DNA from: Streptomyces violaceusniger Tu 4113
GTDB lineage: Bacteria; Actinomycetota; Actinomycetes; Streptomycetales; Streptomycetaceae
Length of the DNA stretch: 64,000 bases
NCBI RefSeq assembly: GCF_000147815.2
Contig: NC_015957.1
Span: forward strand, 8,432,001-8,496,000
Direction of reading: 5' to 3'
Below the pieces are notes generated by a model that was not told the origin of the DNA, searched no databases, and was given only the letters and a program-made list of their open reading frames with translations. Shown here piece by piece: positions 14,960 to 25,340 of the stretch (position 1 is its first letter; each line of letters starts with the position of its first letter). Both the position numbers and the translations under genes were made by a program.

Positions 14960-15988
14960 TCACCCCCGCTTGAGGCCCAGCACCTCCACCGCCGCGAAGC
15001 TCTCCGCGCCCCGCTCCGCGAAGTACGGCGTCAGCACCGCGTCCAGCTCCTCGAAGCCGAAGGCGTCCTCCTTGGCGTCCAGCTTCGCCGCCACCTTCGG
15101 CCGCTCCAGGATCGCCACCATGCCGCCGTGCACCACGAACACCTGGCCGTTCACCTTCGCCGCGGCCGGTGAGGCGAGATAGCCGACCAGCGGGGCCGCG
15201 TGTTCGGGGGCGAGGGCGTCGAGCCGGCCGTCCTCCGGAACCTCGAAGTCCGCGAAGACGTCCTCGGTCATCCGGGTGCGGGCGCGCGGACAGATGACGT
15301 TGGCCGTCACCCCGTACTTGGCGAGCGCCACCGCCGTGGAGGTGGTCAGCCCGACGATGCCGCCCTTCGCCGCCGCGTAGTTCGGCTGGCCCGGCGAACC
15401 GGCGAGGAACGCCTCCGAGGAGGTGTTGATGATCCGGCCGTGGACCGGGCCGCCGTCCGCCGCCTTGGACCGCTCGCGCCAGTGCGCGGCGGCGAAGCGG
15501 ATGGTGTTGAAGTGGCCCTTGAGATGGACCCGGATCACCGAGTCCCACTCGTTCTCACTCATCGAGAAGACCATCCGGTCGCGCAGGATGCCCGCGTTGT
15601 TGACCAGGATGTCCAGCGCGCCGTAGGTGTCGATCGCGAGCTGGACCAGCTCGCCCGCCTGCGCGAAGTCGGCCACATCGCCCGCGTGGGCCGTGGCCCG
15701 GCCGCCGGCCGCGCGGATCTCCTCGGCGACCTGCTCGGCGGGGCCGGCCGATGCCTCGCCCGAGCCGTCGCGTCCGCGCTGTCCGTAGTCGTTGACGACG
15801 ACATTCGCGCCCAGCCGGGCCAGTTCCAGGGCCTCGGCGCGGCCGAGGCCGCGCCCGGCGCCGGTGACGATCGCGGTCTTCCCTGCCAGCGGGCTCCCGG
15901 CCGGCGGGTTCCCGGTCAGTGGACTGCTGGTCAGTGGACTGCTGGTCGGTGGACTCCCCTCCAGGGGGCCCGTCAGATCTCGATGCAT
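14960..15988 (-). CDS. SDR dehydrogenase of the 17-beta-HSD4 / MFE-2 type
   Basis: The 342-residue protein has the Rossmann start GKTAIVTGAGRGLGRAEALE, the MFE-type strand ANVVVNDYG, NNAG at the usual position, and the catalytic Ser/Tyr/Lys set (IINTSSEAF; PNYAAAKGGIVGL). This architecture matches the (3R)-hydroxyacyl-CoA dehydrogenase used in sterol side-chain beta-oxidation (compare mycobacterial Hsd4A). The first about 28 residues are Ser/Pro repeats from a 15-18-bp DNA repeat, so the true start may lie further in. The ATG at 15988 overlaps the alcohol dehydrogenase end by 16 nt. It is last gene of the MaoC-ADH-SDR operon under a KstR-like site. Confidence 0.88.
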   Translation of the reverse strand: MHRDLTGPLEGSPPTSSPLTSSPLTGNPPAGSPLAGKTAIVTGAGRGLGRAEALELARLGANVVVNDYGQRGRDGSGEASAGPAEQVAEEIRAAGGRATAHAGDVADFAQAGELVQLAIDTYGALDILVNNAGILRDRMVFSMSENEWDSVIRVHLKGHFNTIRFAAAHWRERSKAADGGPVHGRIINTSSEAFLAGSPGQPNYAAAKGGIVGLTTSTAVALAKYGVTANVICPRARTRMTEDVFADFEVPEDGRLDALAPEHAAPLVGYLASPAAAKVNGQVFVVHGGMVAILERPKVAAKLDAKEDAFGFEELDAVLTPYFAERGAESFAAVEVLGLKRG

Positions 15989-17058
15989 GTGCGCAGTGCC
16001 TCCCCGGTCCGCATCTGGCCGATCGCGTCGTTGATCTCGCCGAGCCGCACCCGGTGGGTGATCAGTCCTTCGAGGTCGATCCGGCCCGCCCGCCACAGGT
16101 CGATGGTGCGCCGGTAGGAGCGGAGCACATCGCCGCCGCCGTAGAGCGAGGGCAGGATGCGCTTCTCGTCGAAGAACAGCTCGAACATGTTGAACTGCAG
16201 GAAGTCGTCGAGCGCCCCGGCCCCGACCACGCACAGCGTGCCGCCGCGCCGGGTGATCTCGTAGGCCCGGCGGGCGGTGGCGGAGCGGCCCACGACCTCG
16301 AAGACGTAGTCGAAGCCCTCGCCCGCCGTGACACTGTTCTTGGCGGTGTCGAGGCCGTCCGGCGCCACCGCCTCGGTGGCCCCGAAGCGCAGCGCGGCCT
16401 CGCGCCGCGACTCCACCGGGTCGACGGCGACGATCTGCGCGGCGCCCGACGCCCTGGCCCCCTGGATGACGCTGATGCCCACCCCGCCGCAGCCGATGAC
16501 CGCGACCGACGAACCGGCCTCCACCCGGGCGGTGTTGAAGACGGCCCCGAGCCCGGTGGTCACCCCGCAGCCGATGAGGGCCGCGATGTCGTACGGGACG
16601 TCGTCGGGGATCGGCACGGCACACGCGGCGGGGAGGACGATCTGCTCGGCGAAGGTGCCGGTCCCGGACATGCCGAAGAGCTCCTGCGGACTGCCGCCGG
16701 AGCGGCGGAAGTTGGGGGTTCCGGCGTTCATGAACCCGGCCAGGCACAGCTCGGTCTGACCGCGTCGGCAGGCCGGACAGTCGCCGCACGCGGGCAGCCA
16801 GCACACCAGCACCCGGTCCCCGGCGCTCAGCCCGGTCACCCCGTCGCCCACGTCGAGGACCTCGCCCGCGCCCTCGTGGCCGGGGATGAACGGCGCGGGC
16901 TGCGGCAGCACCCCGGCCATCGCGGAGAGGTCGGAGTGGCACAGCCCGGTGGCCCTCAGCCGCAGCCGGACCTTCCCGGGGCCGAAGCCCACCGCCTCGA
17001 TGTCGTCGAGGACTTCGAGCTTGTCCTGTCCCGTCTCATGCAGTACGGCCGCGCGCAC
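15973..17058 (-). CDS. Zinc-dependent alcohol dehydrogenase
   Basis: The 361-residue medium-chain dehydrogenase has the catalytic zinc Cys in ATGLCHSDLS, the GHEGAGEVLDVG block, the four-cysteine structural zinc loop CGDCPACRRGQTELC, and the NAD-binding loop IGCGGVGISVIQGA. It is closest in type to class III/NDMA-type ADHs and should oxidise a primary alcohol or similar intermediate. In this operon a sterol side-chain alcohol (for example at C26, after CYP125) is plausible but inferred. GTG at 17058 follows AAGGAGG by 4 nt. It overlaps the SDR start by 16 nt. A tandem repeat separates it from the MaoC gene. Confidence 0.9.
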   Translation of the reverse strand: MRAAVLHETGQDKLEVLDDIEAVGFGPGKVRLRLRATGLCHSDLSAMAGVLPQPAPFIPGHEGAGEVLDVGDGVTGLSAGDRVLVCWLPACGDCPACRRGQTELCLAGFMNAGTPNFRRSGGSPQELFGMSGTGTFAEQIVLPAACAVPIPDDVPYDIAALIGCGVTTGLGAVFNTARVEAGSSVAVIGCGGVGISVIQGARASGAAQIVAVDPVESRREAALRFGATEAVAPDGLDTAKNSVTAGEGFDYVFEVVGRSATARRAYEITRRGGTLCVVGAGALDDFLQFNMFELFFDEKRILPSLYGGGDVLRSYRRTIDLWRAGRIDLEGLITHRVRLGEINDAIGQMRTGEALRTCIEI

Positions 17059-17099
17059 GACGCCTCCTTGGGGATCACACTGGGATCACGCTGGCTCAA

Positions 17100-17208
17100 G
17101 CCGGATCGAGCCTGTTCACGCCGGATCGAGCCCGTTCACGCTGGATCGAGCCCGCTCGAGCCGGAACGCTGCGCACGCCGGATCGGGCCCGCTCGAGCCG
17201 GATCAAAC
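17100..17208. repeat. 20-bp tandem repeat running into the MaoC stop codon
   Basis: Units GCCGGATCGAGCCCGTTCAC-like start at 17100, 17120, 17140, 17160 (shortened), 17177 and 17197. The last truncated unit contains the stop codon of the MaoC gene (minus strand, 17203-17205). The array occupies nearly all of the space between the two genes of the operon. Confidence 0.8.
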
Positions 17209-18057
17209 GTGGTCGACGACGGTGTCGGTGAGAACCGGCGCGTCGTCCCGCTCGACGGCGGTCGCCGTCACCTGGACGCGCCCCTCGTCCCGCCACATCC
17301 GCACGCGCAAGGTCTCGCCCGGGTAGACCACCCCGGCGAAGCGGGTGGTGTACGAGCGCACCCGGGCGACGTCCCCGTCCAGCGCCGTGTCCACGACCGC
17401 CTTGAGCACCATTCCGTACGAGCACAGCCCGTGCAGGATGGGCCTGTCGAACCCCGCGACCTCGGCGAACGCGGGATCGGCGTGAAGCGGGTTCCAGTCC
17501 CCGGAGAGCCGGTAGAGCAGCGCCTGGTCCTCGCGGATGGCCCGCTCCACGGTGTGGTCCGGCTCCCGGGCGGGCGGCTCCACGCGGTCGGAGGGGCCGC
17601 GCTCGCCGCCGAAGCCGCCCTCCCCCCGGGCGAAGATCCGGGTGTCGCAGGTCCACAGCGGGCCGTCCGCGTCGGCGACGTCGGAGCGCAGCACGATGAC
17701 GGCTGCCTTGCCCTTGTCGTATACCGCGGCGACCTGCGAGGTCTGGGTGGCGTCCCCGCTGACCGGGATCGGCCGGTGGAGTTGGACGGTCTGGCCGCCG
17801 TGCAGCACGGCGGCGAGGTCGACGTCGATCCCGGGTGCGCTCATGCCCCCGGCGACCGCCATACCGCCGCCCGCGACGGTCGCGAAGCTGGGGAGCACGT
17901 GGAGCCTGCTCTCCAGGGTGTAGCGGAGCTCTTCGGGGTCGGTGGCGGGGATACCTGCGCCGATGCCCAGGTGGTAGAGCTGGATGTCCTTGTGCCCCCA
18001 GGTGAGAGCGGTGCTGCGGGGTTCGGCCGAGATGGCCTTGGCGGCATCGATGGGCAT
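17203..18057 (-). CDS. MaoC-like double-hotdog enoyl-CoA hydratase (sterol type)
   Basis: The 284-residue protein has two hotdog halves. The N-terminal half carries KDIQLYHLGIGAG and DIDVDLAAVLHGG-type text and the highly specific IFARGEGGFGGERGPS. The C-terminal hydratase-2 motif is YRLSGDWNPLHADPAFAEVA, with the catalytic Asp and His, followed by PILHGLCSYG. Length and these motifs match mycobacterial Hsd4B/ChsH3 (Rv3538), which hydrates enoyl-CoA intermediates of cholesterol side-chain breakdown. That comparison is from memory. It is first gene of the operon. ATG 18057 lies 13 nt after AAGGAG, and a perfect palindromic KstR-like site is 127 bp upstream. Confidence 0.9.
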   Translation of the reverse strand: MPIDAAKAISAEPRSTALTWGHKDIQLYHLGIGAGIPATDPEELRYTLESRLHVLPSFATVAGGGMAVAGGMSAPGIDVDLAAVLHGGQTVQLHRPIPVSGDATQTSQVAAVYDKGKAAVIVLRSDVADADGPLWTCDTRIFARGEGGFGGERGPSDRVEPPAREPDHTVERAIREDQALLYRLSGDWNPLHADPAFAEVAGFDRPILHGLCSYGMVLKAVVDTALDGDVARVRSYTTRFAGVVYPGETLRVRMWRDEGRVQVTATAVERDDAPVLTDTVVDHV

Positions 18058-18183
18058 AGGGCGACAGCACTCCTTGGTCCGCTCGCTCGGCCACGGTCCG
18101 AAGACCCCGGCCCGCCCGTCCGCACCGTCGGCCGTGCCGGGGTCGTCGCTGGTCGGCCGGGTCGCGTCGCTCGCATGGATATG

Positions 18184-18197
18184 TAGAACGCGTTCTA
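18184..18197. promoter_or_regulatory. KstR-like operator 1 (MaoC-ADH-SDR operon)
   Basis: TAGAACGCGTTCTA is a perfect 14-bp palindrome and matches every fixed base of the KstR consensus T-nn-AAC-nn-GTT-n-TA. It is the best of six such sites in the window and lies upstream of the MaoC start. Confidence 0.75.
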
Positions 18198-18396
18198 GCC
18201 GATGGCACCCTGTATAGCCCAATCGCTCCGAAGGGGGAAGAGTGCTGACGGCCCATCAGACAGACATTCGGACCGCCGTCGCATGACCTTCGGATGACCG
18301 CTGTCCGGGGTGACGAAGGCCCCGGGACAAATGTCACGGCCATCCCCCGACATCCGCATCTGCCCAGCTCATAGGGGCTTCCGTAAGGTCAGACGC

Positions 18397-19631
18397 ATGT
18401 TTGCCACCGCCGCGCATATCGAGCGCCTCAAGCCGCCGGGCCGCCGCGCCTTCCTGCCGTGGCTCTTCATGCTCTCGGGGGATGTGCAGGCGCTCTTCAA
18501 GGGGAAGACCCCCCTGCCCTGGCTCGGCGGCGCCGGGGCGGCGGCCTTCGTCGCGCTCTACGTGACCGCTGTCTACACCAGCCTGGACGAGCGCCGCCGC
18601 CACACCCGGACCCCGATTCTGGCGCTCGCCGGGCTGGCGGTGGTCACCTACGCGCTGGGTGTCGGCTACGCCGGGGACTGGCTGCTGTGCTTCCCGCTGC
18701 TGTCACTGGCCTCCGGGATCGTGCTGCGCGGGGGGAGGCGGCTGCTGGGACCGGTCATCCTCGTCCTGTCCGGCTCCGCCGGGATCATCGCCGGGATCCG
18801 CGGCGGCGCCTCGGACTCGCTCACCGTCTCGTACGGGACGATCCTGTCCGGCCTGGTGACGGCGGCCATCCTGTCGCTCTTCGAGACCGTCGCCCAGCTC
18901 CGCGCCACCCGCCAGGAGCTGGCCCGTACGGCGGTGGAGAAGGAGCGGCTGCGGTTCTCCCGCGATCTGCACGATCTGCTGGGCCACACCATGTCGGTCG
19001 TCGTGGTCAAGGCGGAGGCGGTGCGCCGGCTCGCCCCGAAGGACCTGGAGGCCGCGCTGGGGCAGGCCGCGGACATCGAGGCGGTCGGACGGCAGGCGCT
19101 CACCGAGATCCGCGAGGCCGTCAGCGGCTATCGCGAGGGCAGCCTGGCCACCGAGCTGGACCGGGCCCACTCGGCGCTGGACGCCGCCGGTATCGAGGCC
19201 GCCGTCCGCCGCTCCGGGCCGCCACTGGCCCCGCAGACCGAGGCGCTGCTGGGGTGGGTGGTCCGCGAGGGCGTCACCAATGTGGTGCGGCACAGCGGGG
19301 CGGCCCGGTGCGAGATCGAGGTCCGCGGCGGCATGGACCGGGTACGGCTGGAGATCACGGACGACGGGGGCGGCGTAGGCTCCCCTGCCACCGGTACGAG
19401 CGCGACGAGCACGGCGGGCGGCGGAGCGGCGGGCGGTGGAGCGGCAGACGGCGGAGCGGCAGACGGCGCGATCGGCGGTACGGGGCTCAAGGGCCTGGCC
19501 GAGCGCCTGTCCGCGGCGGGCGGCTCGCTGGAGTCCGGCCCCGGCGGGCGCCGTGGCTTCCGGCTCGTCGCCGAACTGCCGGTGGACATGGAGGATCCGA
19601 TGGAGCCCGAGGTCAAGGAGGCCCGGACGGC

Positions 19632-19635
<4 letters not shown>
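18397..19635 (+). CDS. DesK/NarX-type sensor histidine kinase
   Basis: The 412-residue protein has about four to five membrane segments in residues 40-165, a short coiled linker (ETVAQLRATRQELARTAVEK), the HisKA_3 dimerisation box FSRDLHDLLGHTMSVVVVKA with the phospho-acceptor His, and a HATPase_c domain (VVREGVTNVVRHSGAA N-box, EITDDGGGV G1 box, GTGLKGLAERL G2 box). An Ala/Gly repeat of the TAGGGAAGGGAADGG type is inserted between the G1 and G2 boxes and likely forms a flexible lid. The stop overlaps the response-regulator GTG (GTGA). The signal sensed is unknown, though membrane-property sensing is typical of DesK. Confidence 0.92.
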
Positions 19636-21054
<1,419 letters not shown>

Positions 21055-21401
21055 GCTTTCTGCGCCCGCCTCGTCGTATACCCCGCCCGAGCGCGCGACC
21101 GGGGTGCCCGGCCCGGCGGCAGTTGGCGGACGACGCCTCTCCGCCCTCGCGCCTGAGGGCGTCCGCTTCGTACGCCGCAGCTCGCCGCGCCGCCGCCCCC
21201 GGGCCCTGCTGGAAGGCCCGGCAGCCGCCGCGCCCCGGGGTGGCGCGCGACGGCACCCCGGACGGGGCGGCCCGGCCTCCCCGTCCTCGCGCCGGAGGGC
21301 ATCCGTGGCGAACCCGCCCCACGCCCCGGGGAGAACCGGAAGGCGCGGCCGTCGTCGTCCCGCGCCTGAGGTACGGCGGCGGCACGACTACCATCGCCCG
21401 C
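21055..21401. other. GC-rich intergenic stretch without a recognised gene
   Basis: Both strands are open in several frames, but none shows a conserved motif or a ribosome binding site. Two imperfect copies of CCTCGCGCC(T/G)GAGGGC occur (about 21146 and 21285). The segment ends with TACCAT at 21389-21394, a possible -10 element for a leaderless amidase transcript. Confidence 0.5.
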
Positions 21402-22346
21402 GTGTCCAACGGCAGCTTTCCTCCTGAGCCCGGTCGCCGCGGCGGCACCCTCGCCATCGTTCTGGCGGCGCTGATACCCGCCTGCTTCGCCGGCTGGCTG
21501 CTGTGGAGTTCGCTGGGAGATGCGAAGGACGACGGCGCGGACGGGGTGGGCGCGCCCACGACCTCCTCGACGTCCTCTCCGTCGCCCCCGTCGTCCGGCG
21601 TGCCCGCCGTGCCCTCACCGCCGACCCCGTCCGGAAACGCGTCCGGAAAGCGGTCCGGGGGGCCGTCCGGAAAGCCCCTCGAGGGCAAGGTCGTGGTCAT
21701 CGACCCCGGCCACAATCCGCACAACCGCGACCACCCCTCGCAGATAGCCCGGCTCGTGGACATCGGCACCGACGAGAAGGAGTGCGACACCACGGGCACG
21801 GCCACCAACTCCGGCTACGCCGAGGCGTCCTTCACCCTCGATGTGGCGCGCCGGGCCCGCACCCTGCTCGAAGCGCGCGGCGCCACGGTGCGGTTCACCC
21901 AGGACGGCGACCGGCCGTACGGGCCGTGTGTGGACGAGCGCGCGGAGATCGGGAACAAGGCCCACGCCGACGCCGTGGTCTCCGTGCACGCGGACGGCGC
22001 GGCCGCCGGGGAGCGCGGTTTCCATGTGATCCTGCCCAAGTCCGTACGGGGCGGGGGCGCGGACACCTCCGCCATCACCGCCCCCTCCCGCCGGCTCGGC
22101 GAGCGACTGCGCAGCCGGTTCGCGAAGGCCACCGGCAGCGAGCCCGCGCAGTACATCGGCGACGGCAGCGGGCTGAACGTACGGGGCGATCTGGGCGGGC
22201 TCAACCTCTCCACCGTCCCCAAGGTGTTCATCGAGTGCGGCAATATGCGCGACTCCCGGGACACCGCCGAACTGACCGACGCGGCCTGGCGCGAGCGGGC
22301 GGCGGACGGTGTCGCACAGGGCATTACGGACTTCTTGAACGAGTAG
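21402..22346 (+). CDS. N-acetylmuramoyl-L-alanine amidase (Amidase_3), membrane-anchored
   Basis: The 314-residue protein has one N-terminal membrane segment (LAIVLAALIPACFAGWLLW), a Ser/Pro/Gly linker to about residue 98, then Amidase_3. VVVIDPGHNPHN supplies the first zinc His, GYAEASFTLDVARR the Glu, VVSVHADGAA the second His and KVFIECGNMRD the catalytic Glu. The enzyme cuts the bond between muramic acid and L-alanine of peptidoglycan outside the membrane. The GTG at 21402 sits 7 nt after TACCAT, consistent with leaderless transcription. It is a standalone gene. Confidence 0.92.
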   Translation: MSNGSFPPEPGRRGGTLAIVLAALIPACFAGWLLWSSLGDAKDDGADGVGAPTTSSTSSPSPPSSGVPAVPSPPTPSGNASGKRSGGPSGKPLEGKVVVIDPGHNPHNRDHPSQIARLVDIGTDEKECDTTGTATNSGYAEASFTLDVARRARTLLEARGATVRFTQDGDRPYGPCVDERAEIGNKAHADAVVSVHADGAAAGERGFHVILPKSVRGGGADTSAITAPSRRLGERLRSRFAKATGSEPAQYIGDGSGLNVRGDLGGLNLSTVPKVFIECGNMRDSRDTAELTDAAWRERAADGVAQGITDFLNE

Positions 22347-22508
22347 CGCTCCCACAACCGAACGGGAGGTCACGAGCGGGATACCGATGGGACACCCCCG
22401 GTCTCCGCAGGGCGATTCACCCGTACGATGGGGCCCACCCCCGACGCCTTCGCGCCACGCGCCTGGCGGCAGCGCTACGTTAAGACGAACCCGACAAAGG
22501 ACCTCACG

Positions 22509-23348
22509 TTGAACATCCGCTCGCTCACTCGAGGCGACGGCGTGGTGATCGGAGCAGCGGTGCTGCTGTTCATCGCCTCCTTCCTCGACTTCTACACCAT
22601 CGACTGCGGCAGCAGCAGCTTCTGCAAGGACGCCGGTGAGAACGGATGGAAGTCCGACTTCTTCCCCGTACTGCCGTCGATCTTCCTTGCCGGTGTGATC
22701 GCCGCGGTGCTCATCGTCTCCGCTCGTTTCCAGCCCGCGGGCCGCAACCTCTTCGGGCTCTCGCTCGACCAGTGGGGCACGGCGCTCGCGGTCTTCGCGG
22801 CCTGGAGCTCGCTGTGGACGATCATCGGTGGCCCGGAGGGGGTCGACAAGGGCGTCGGACAGATCCTCGGCCTGATCGGCACGCTGGCGATGGCGGCGGT
22901 CGCGCTGCTCACCCAGCGCATCCCGGCCCTGAAGGCCCCGCTGGTGAACGCCTCCGGCCCGGCCCCGGCCCCGTACGGTGCCCAGGGCCCGCAGCCGGGG
23001 TACGGCTACCCGGGCGGTGCCCAGCCCGGCGCGCCCGCGCCGTACGGCGCCCAGCCCGGTCAGCCGCAGCCGGGGCAGCCGGGGCAGCCGCAGCCCGGCC
23101 AGTCCTTCGGCGGCCAGCCGGGCCCGGCTCCGGCGCCCTCGGGCGGCGGGGACTTCGCCCCGTTCTGGTTCGCGGTGCCGGTGGCCCGCCCGCTGTACGC
23201 GGAGGACGGTTCGTCGAGCACCATCGCCGAACTGGCCCCCGGCACCTGGTACCTCGCGGTGGAGCAGCGCGGTCAGGCGCTGGTCGCCCAGACGCAGGAC
23301 GGCCGTCGCGGTGTGCTGCAGGACACCACGGGGATCCAGCGCGGCTGA
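22509..23348 (+). CDS. Membrane protein with PG-rich linker and C-terminal beta domain
   Basis: The 279-residue protein has about four hydrophobic segments in residues 10-145 (first IGAAVLLFIASFLDFYTI, with a Cys pair DCGSSSFCKD between TM1 and TM2), a Tyr/Gly/Pro/Gln-rich linker of the PYGAQPGQPQPGQ kind, and a C-terminal about 55-residue domain (FWFAVPVARPLYAEDG ... GTWYLAVEQRGQALVAQTQD) that looks like a small beta-barrel. No family is named with confidence, but the layout resembles DUF5336-like actinobacterial proteins. The start is TTG at 22509, after AAAGGA. The 160-nt leader has no other gene. Confidence 0.78.
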   Translation: MNIRSLTRGDGVVIGAAVLLFIASFLDFYTIDCGSSSFCKDAGENGWKSDFFPVLPSIFLAGVIAAVLIVSARFQPAGRNLFGLSLDQWGTALAVFAAWSSLWTIIGGPEGVDKGVGQILGLIGTLAMAAVALLTQRIPALKAPLVNASGPAPAPYGAQGPQPGYGYPGGAQPGAPAPYGAQPGQPQPGQPGQPQPGQSFGGQPGPAPAPSGGGDFAPFWFAVPVARPLYAEDGSSSTIAELAPGTWYLAVEQRGQALVAQTQDGRRGVLQDTTGIQRG

Positions 23349-23352
23349 CACC

Positions 23353-23405
23353 CGCCGCGCGCGTTCCGTAGACGCGCCCGCACGCGTTCCGTAGACGCGC
23401 CCGCG
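23353..23405. repeat. Short tandem duplication after the membrane-protein stop
   Basis: CGCGTTCCGTAGACGCGCCCGC occurs twice in tandem, about 23 bp apart, starting 10 nt after the stop codon, followed by a partial third copy. Confidence 0.7.
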
Positions 23406-23426
23406 CGCGTCGCCTACGCGGCCATC

Positions 23427-23459
23427 GGCCCCTCGCCCGTAACGCTCGGGCGAGGGGCC
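23427..23459. terminator. Hairpin terminator
   Basis: GGCCCCTCGCCCG (23427-23439) and its perfect complement (23447-23459) make a 13-bp stem with a 7-nt loop. Confidence 0.7.
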
Positions 23460-23556
23460 GTTGCCATGTGCGCCCCCGGCCCGTACAGTCCGGCCGGTGC
23501 GGCTGACCTGCCGTCAGTCGCCGCTCCACCCTGTCCGGCGGAACGAGGGGGCCTCC

Positions 23557-24567
23557 ATGCGGCTCGGTCTGGCGCTCGGCTACTGGGGCCGTGGCCCCGA
23601 CCCCCGCCATCTGGAACTCGCCCAGGAGGCGGAGCGGCTGGGCTACCACTCGGTGTGGACCGCCGAGTCCTGGGGCTCGGACGCCTTCACCCCGCTCACC
23701 TGGCTCGCCGCGCACACCACCCGGATCGCGCTGGGCACGGCGGTCGCGCAGATGGCCGCCCGCACGCCCACCGCCACCGCGATGCAGGCGCTCACCCTGG
23801 ACCATCTCTCCGGCGGCCGGATGATGCTGGGCCTGGGGCTGTCCGGACCGCAGGTGGTCGAGGGCTGGTACGGACGCCCGTTCCCCAAGAGCCCGCTGAC
23901 GGCGACCCGTGAGTATGTCGAGGTCATCCGGCAGGTGCTGGGCCGTGCGGCGCCGGTGCGGCTCGACGGGCGCTACCACCCGCATCCGTACGCCGGTCCG
24001 GACGCCACCGGTCTCGGCAAACCGCTGAAGCCCATCGTCCATCCGCTCCGCGCCGATCTGCCGGTGCTGCTCGGGGCGGAGGGGCCGAAGAACATCGCGC
24101 AGACCGTGCGCATCGCGGACGGCTGGCTGCCGCTGTACTGGTCGCCGTCGCGGACGGAGCTCTATCAGGAGACGCTGGCCGACGCCCGGGACGGCTTCAT
24201 GGTGGCGCCGATGACACAGGTGCGGGTGTGCACCGATGTGGCAGAGGGGCTGAAGCCGGTGAAGGCGATGCTCGGCTTCTACATCGGCGGTATGGGCCAC
24301 GCGGCCCGCAATTTCCACGCCGATCTGATGGCCCGCTTCGGCTACGAGGCCGAGGCGCGCCGCGTGCAGGAGCTGTTCCTGGCGGGCCGGCGCGCGGAGG
24401 CGATCGACGCGGTGCCGGACGCCTTCGCCGACGAGATCTCGCTGGTCGGGCCGCGTGAACGGATCGCGGAGCGGCTGGAGTTGTGGCGCAAGGGCCCGAT
24501 CACGGATCTGCTGGCGCTGGCGCCGGATCCGCAGACGCTGCGGGTGCTGGCGGAGCTGGCGGGCTGA
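23557..24567 (+). CDS. LLM-class F420-dependent oxidoreductase
   Basis: The 336-residue (beta/alpha)8 luciferase-like protein has MRLGLALGYWG at the first strand, LGYHSVWTAESWGSDAFTPL, RIALGTAVAQMAARTPTATA, LSGGRMMLGLGLSGPQVVEG and the F420-binding region GAEGPKNIAQTVRIADGWLP. Actinobacterial members of this type (F420 family 3-like) transfer hydride from F420H2, but the substrate is unknown. ATG 23557 has GAGGGGG 7 nt upstream. It could belong to sterol metabolism (F420 enzymes often do), but no KstR-like site is near it. Confidence 0.9.
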   Translation: MRLGLALGYWGRGPDPRHLELAQEAERLGYHSVWTAESWGSDAFTPLTWLAAHTTRIALGTAVAQMAARTPTATAMQALTLDHLSGGRMMLGLGLSGPQVVEGWYGRPFPKSPLTATREYVEVIRQVLGRAAPVRLDGRYHPHPYAGPDATGLGKPLKPIVHPLRADLPVLLGAEGPKNIAQTVRIADGWLPLYWSPSRTELYQETLADARDGFMVAPMTQVRVCTDVAEGLKPVKAMLGFYIGGMGHAARNFHADLMARFGYEAEARRVQELFLAGRRAEAIDAVPDAFADEISLVGPRERIAERLELWRKGPITDLLALAPDPQTLRVLAELAG

Positions 24568-24632
24568 GCGCGTCGTACGGGTGTGCGGCCACGCCGTAGT
24601 TTGGCTCTGCGGAGTCGGGCAACACGTGAGGC

Positions 24633-24926
24633 ATGTCACGAAGTTATCGCCACGGAAGCAACCAGGCGGCGACCGTCGTGGCGGTCGTCGCGGACGTCAT
24701 GGCCGTCATCCTCGGCCTCTGGATTCTGTTCGCCCTTCTCGACGCCAACCGCGCCAACGACCTCGTCACGGTGGTCCATGACGCGGCGAGCTGGCTCGCG
24801 AGCTGGTCCCATGACCTGTTCACCATGGACACGGACTGGCTCCGGACCGTCCTCAACTACGGCCTGCCGGCCGTGGTGTACCTCTTCATCGGCCATGCCA
24901 TCGCCGGGCGGCTCCGGCGGGGCTAG
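24633..24926 (+). CDS. Small two-TM membrane protein (97 residues)
   Basis: Two hydrophobic segments (VVAVVADVMAVILGLWILFA near residues 15-37 and NYGLPAVVYLFIGHAIAG near residues 73-92) are joined by a polar loop with DLFTMDTDWL. The N-terminus is basic (SRSYRHGSNQ). This is a typical conserved streptomycete membrane protein without known function. ATG 24633 has a GTGAGG site. It lies 65 nt after the F420 oxidoreductase and could be cotranscribed with it. A strong hairpin follows. Confidence 0.75.
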   Translation: MSRSYRHGSNQAATVVAVVADVMAVILGLWILFALLDANRANDLVTVVHDAASWLASWSHDLFTMDTDWLRTVLNYGLPAVVYLFIGHAIAGRLRRG

Positions 24927-24964
24927 GCACTGGTCCGGCGGGGCGCGCTGTCCGGCGGGGCTGT

Positions 24965-25020
24965 TCCCCTCCTCGCCCCTTCCCACAGCACCGATATGCG
25001 GGAAGGGGCGGGGAGGGGAG
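24965..25020. terminator. Long imperfect hairpin terminator
   Basis: A C-rich arm (TTCCCCTCCTCGCCCCTTCCC) and a complementary G-rich arm (25000-25018) form a stem of about 18 bp with one bulge around a 15-nt loop. Confidence 0.6.
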
Positions 25021-25340
25021 CAACCCGCCGGACACCCCGTAAGCGCTCCGCTGGAGGGTGCCCTGAACCGCCGTCAACCGTCTGGGGATCGCCGTAATAA
25101 CGGCCGCGAAAACAACGGATATCGCTGGCCTGGGACGAGGCCGCTCAGAGTGTGGTATTCCCGCTCGTAGAACGCACATTCCGACAACGCGAGGGAAATT
25201 CCCGGTGTCGTACGGCTGAACGCGAAATGGGAATTCGAAAAGATCGGTGAAGAGGGCAGGGGAATGGCACAACCCCGCGTGGATTTTCCACGTCGAAACG
25301 GGTGATCGGAAATCAGATCCACTCCCCACGGAAGTCTTTC
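25021..25340 (+). promoter_or_regulatory. Unusually long, AT-richer leader of the Ca-binding repeat protein
   Basis: This 320-bp stretch has clearly lower GC than its surroundings and no coding character. It contains GAATTC-type and GGGAAATTCCC words and a perfect 6-bp inverted repeat (CGTGGA-TTT-TCCACG, 25278-25292) about 50 nt before the start. It probably holds the promoter and a structured 5' UTR, but no known riboswitch was recognised. Confidence 0.35.

Noticed and set aside
14960..16942. A 660-codon frame joining the SDR with upstream text
   Set aside because: The first half is a shadow of the zinc alcohol dehydrogenase, which has a full motif set in another frame. The SDR starts at 15988 or later.
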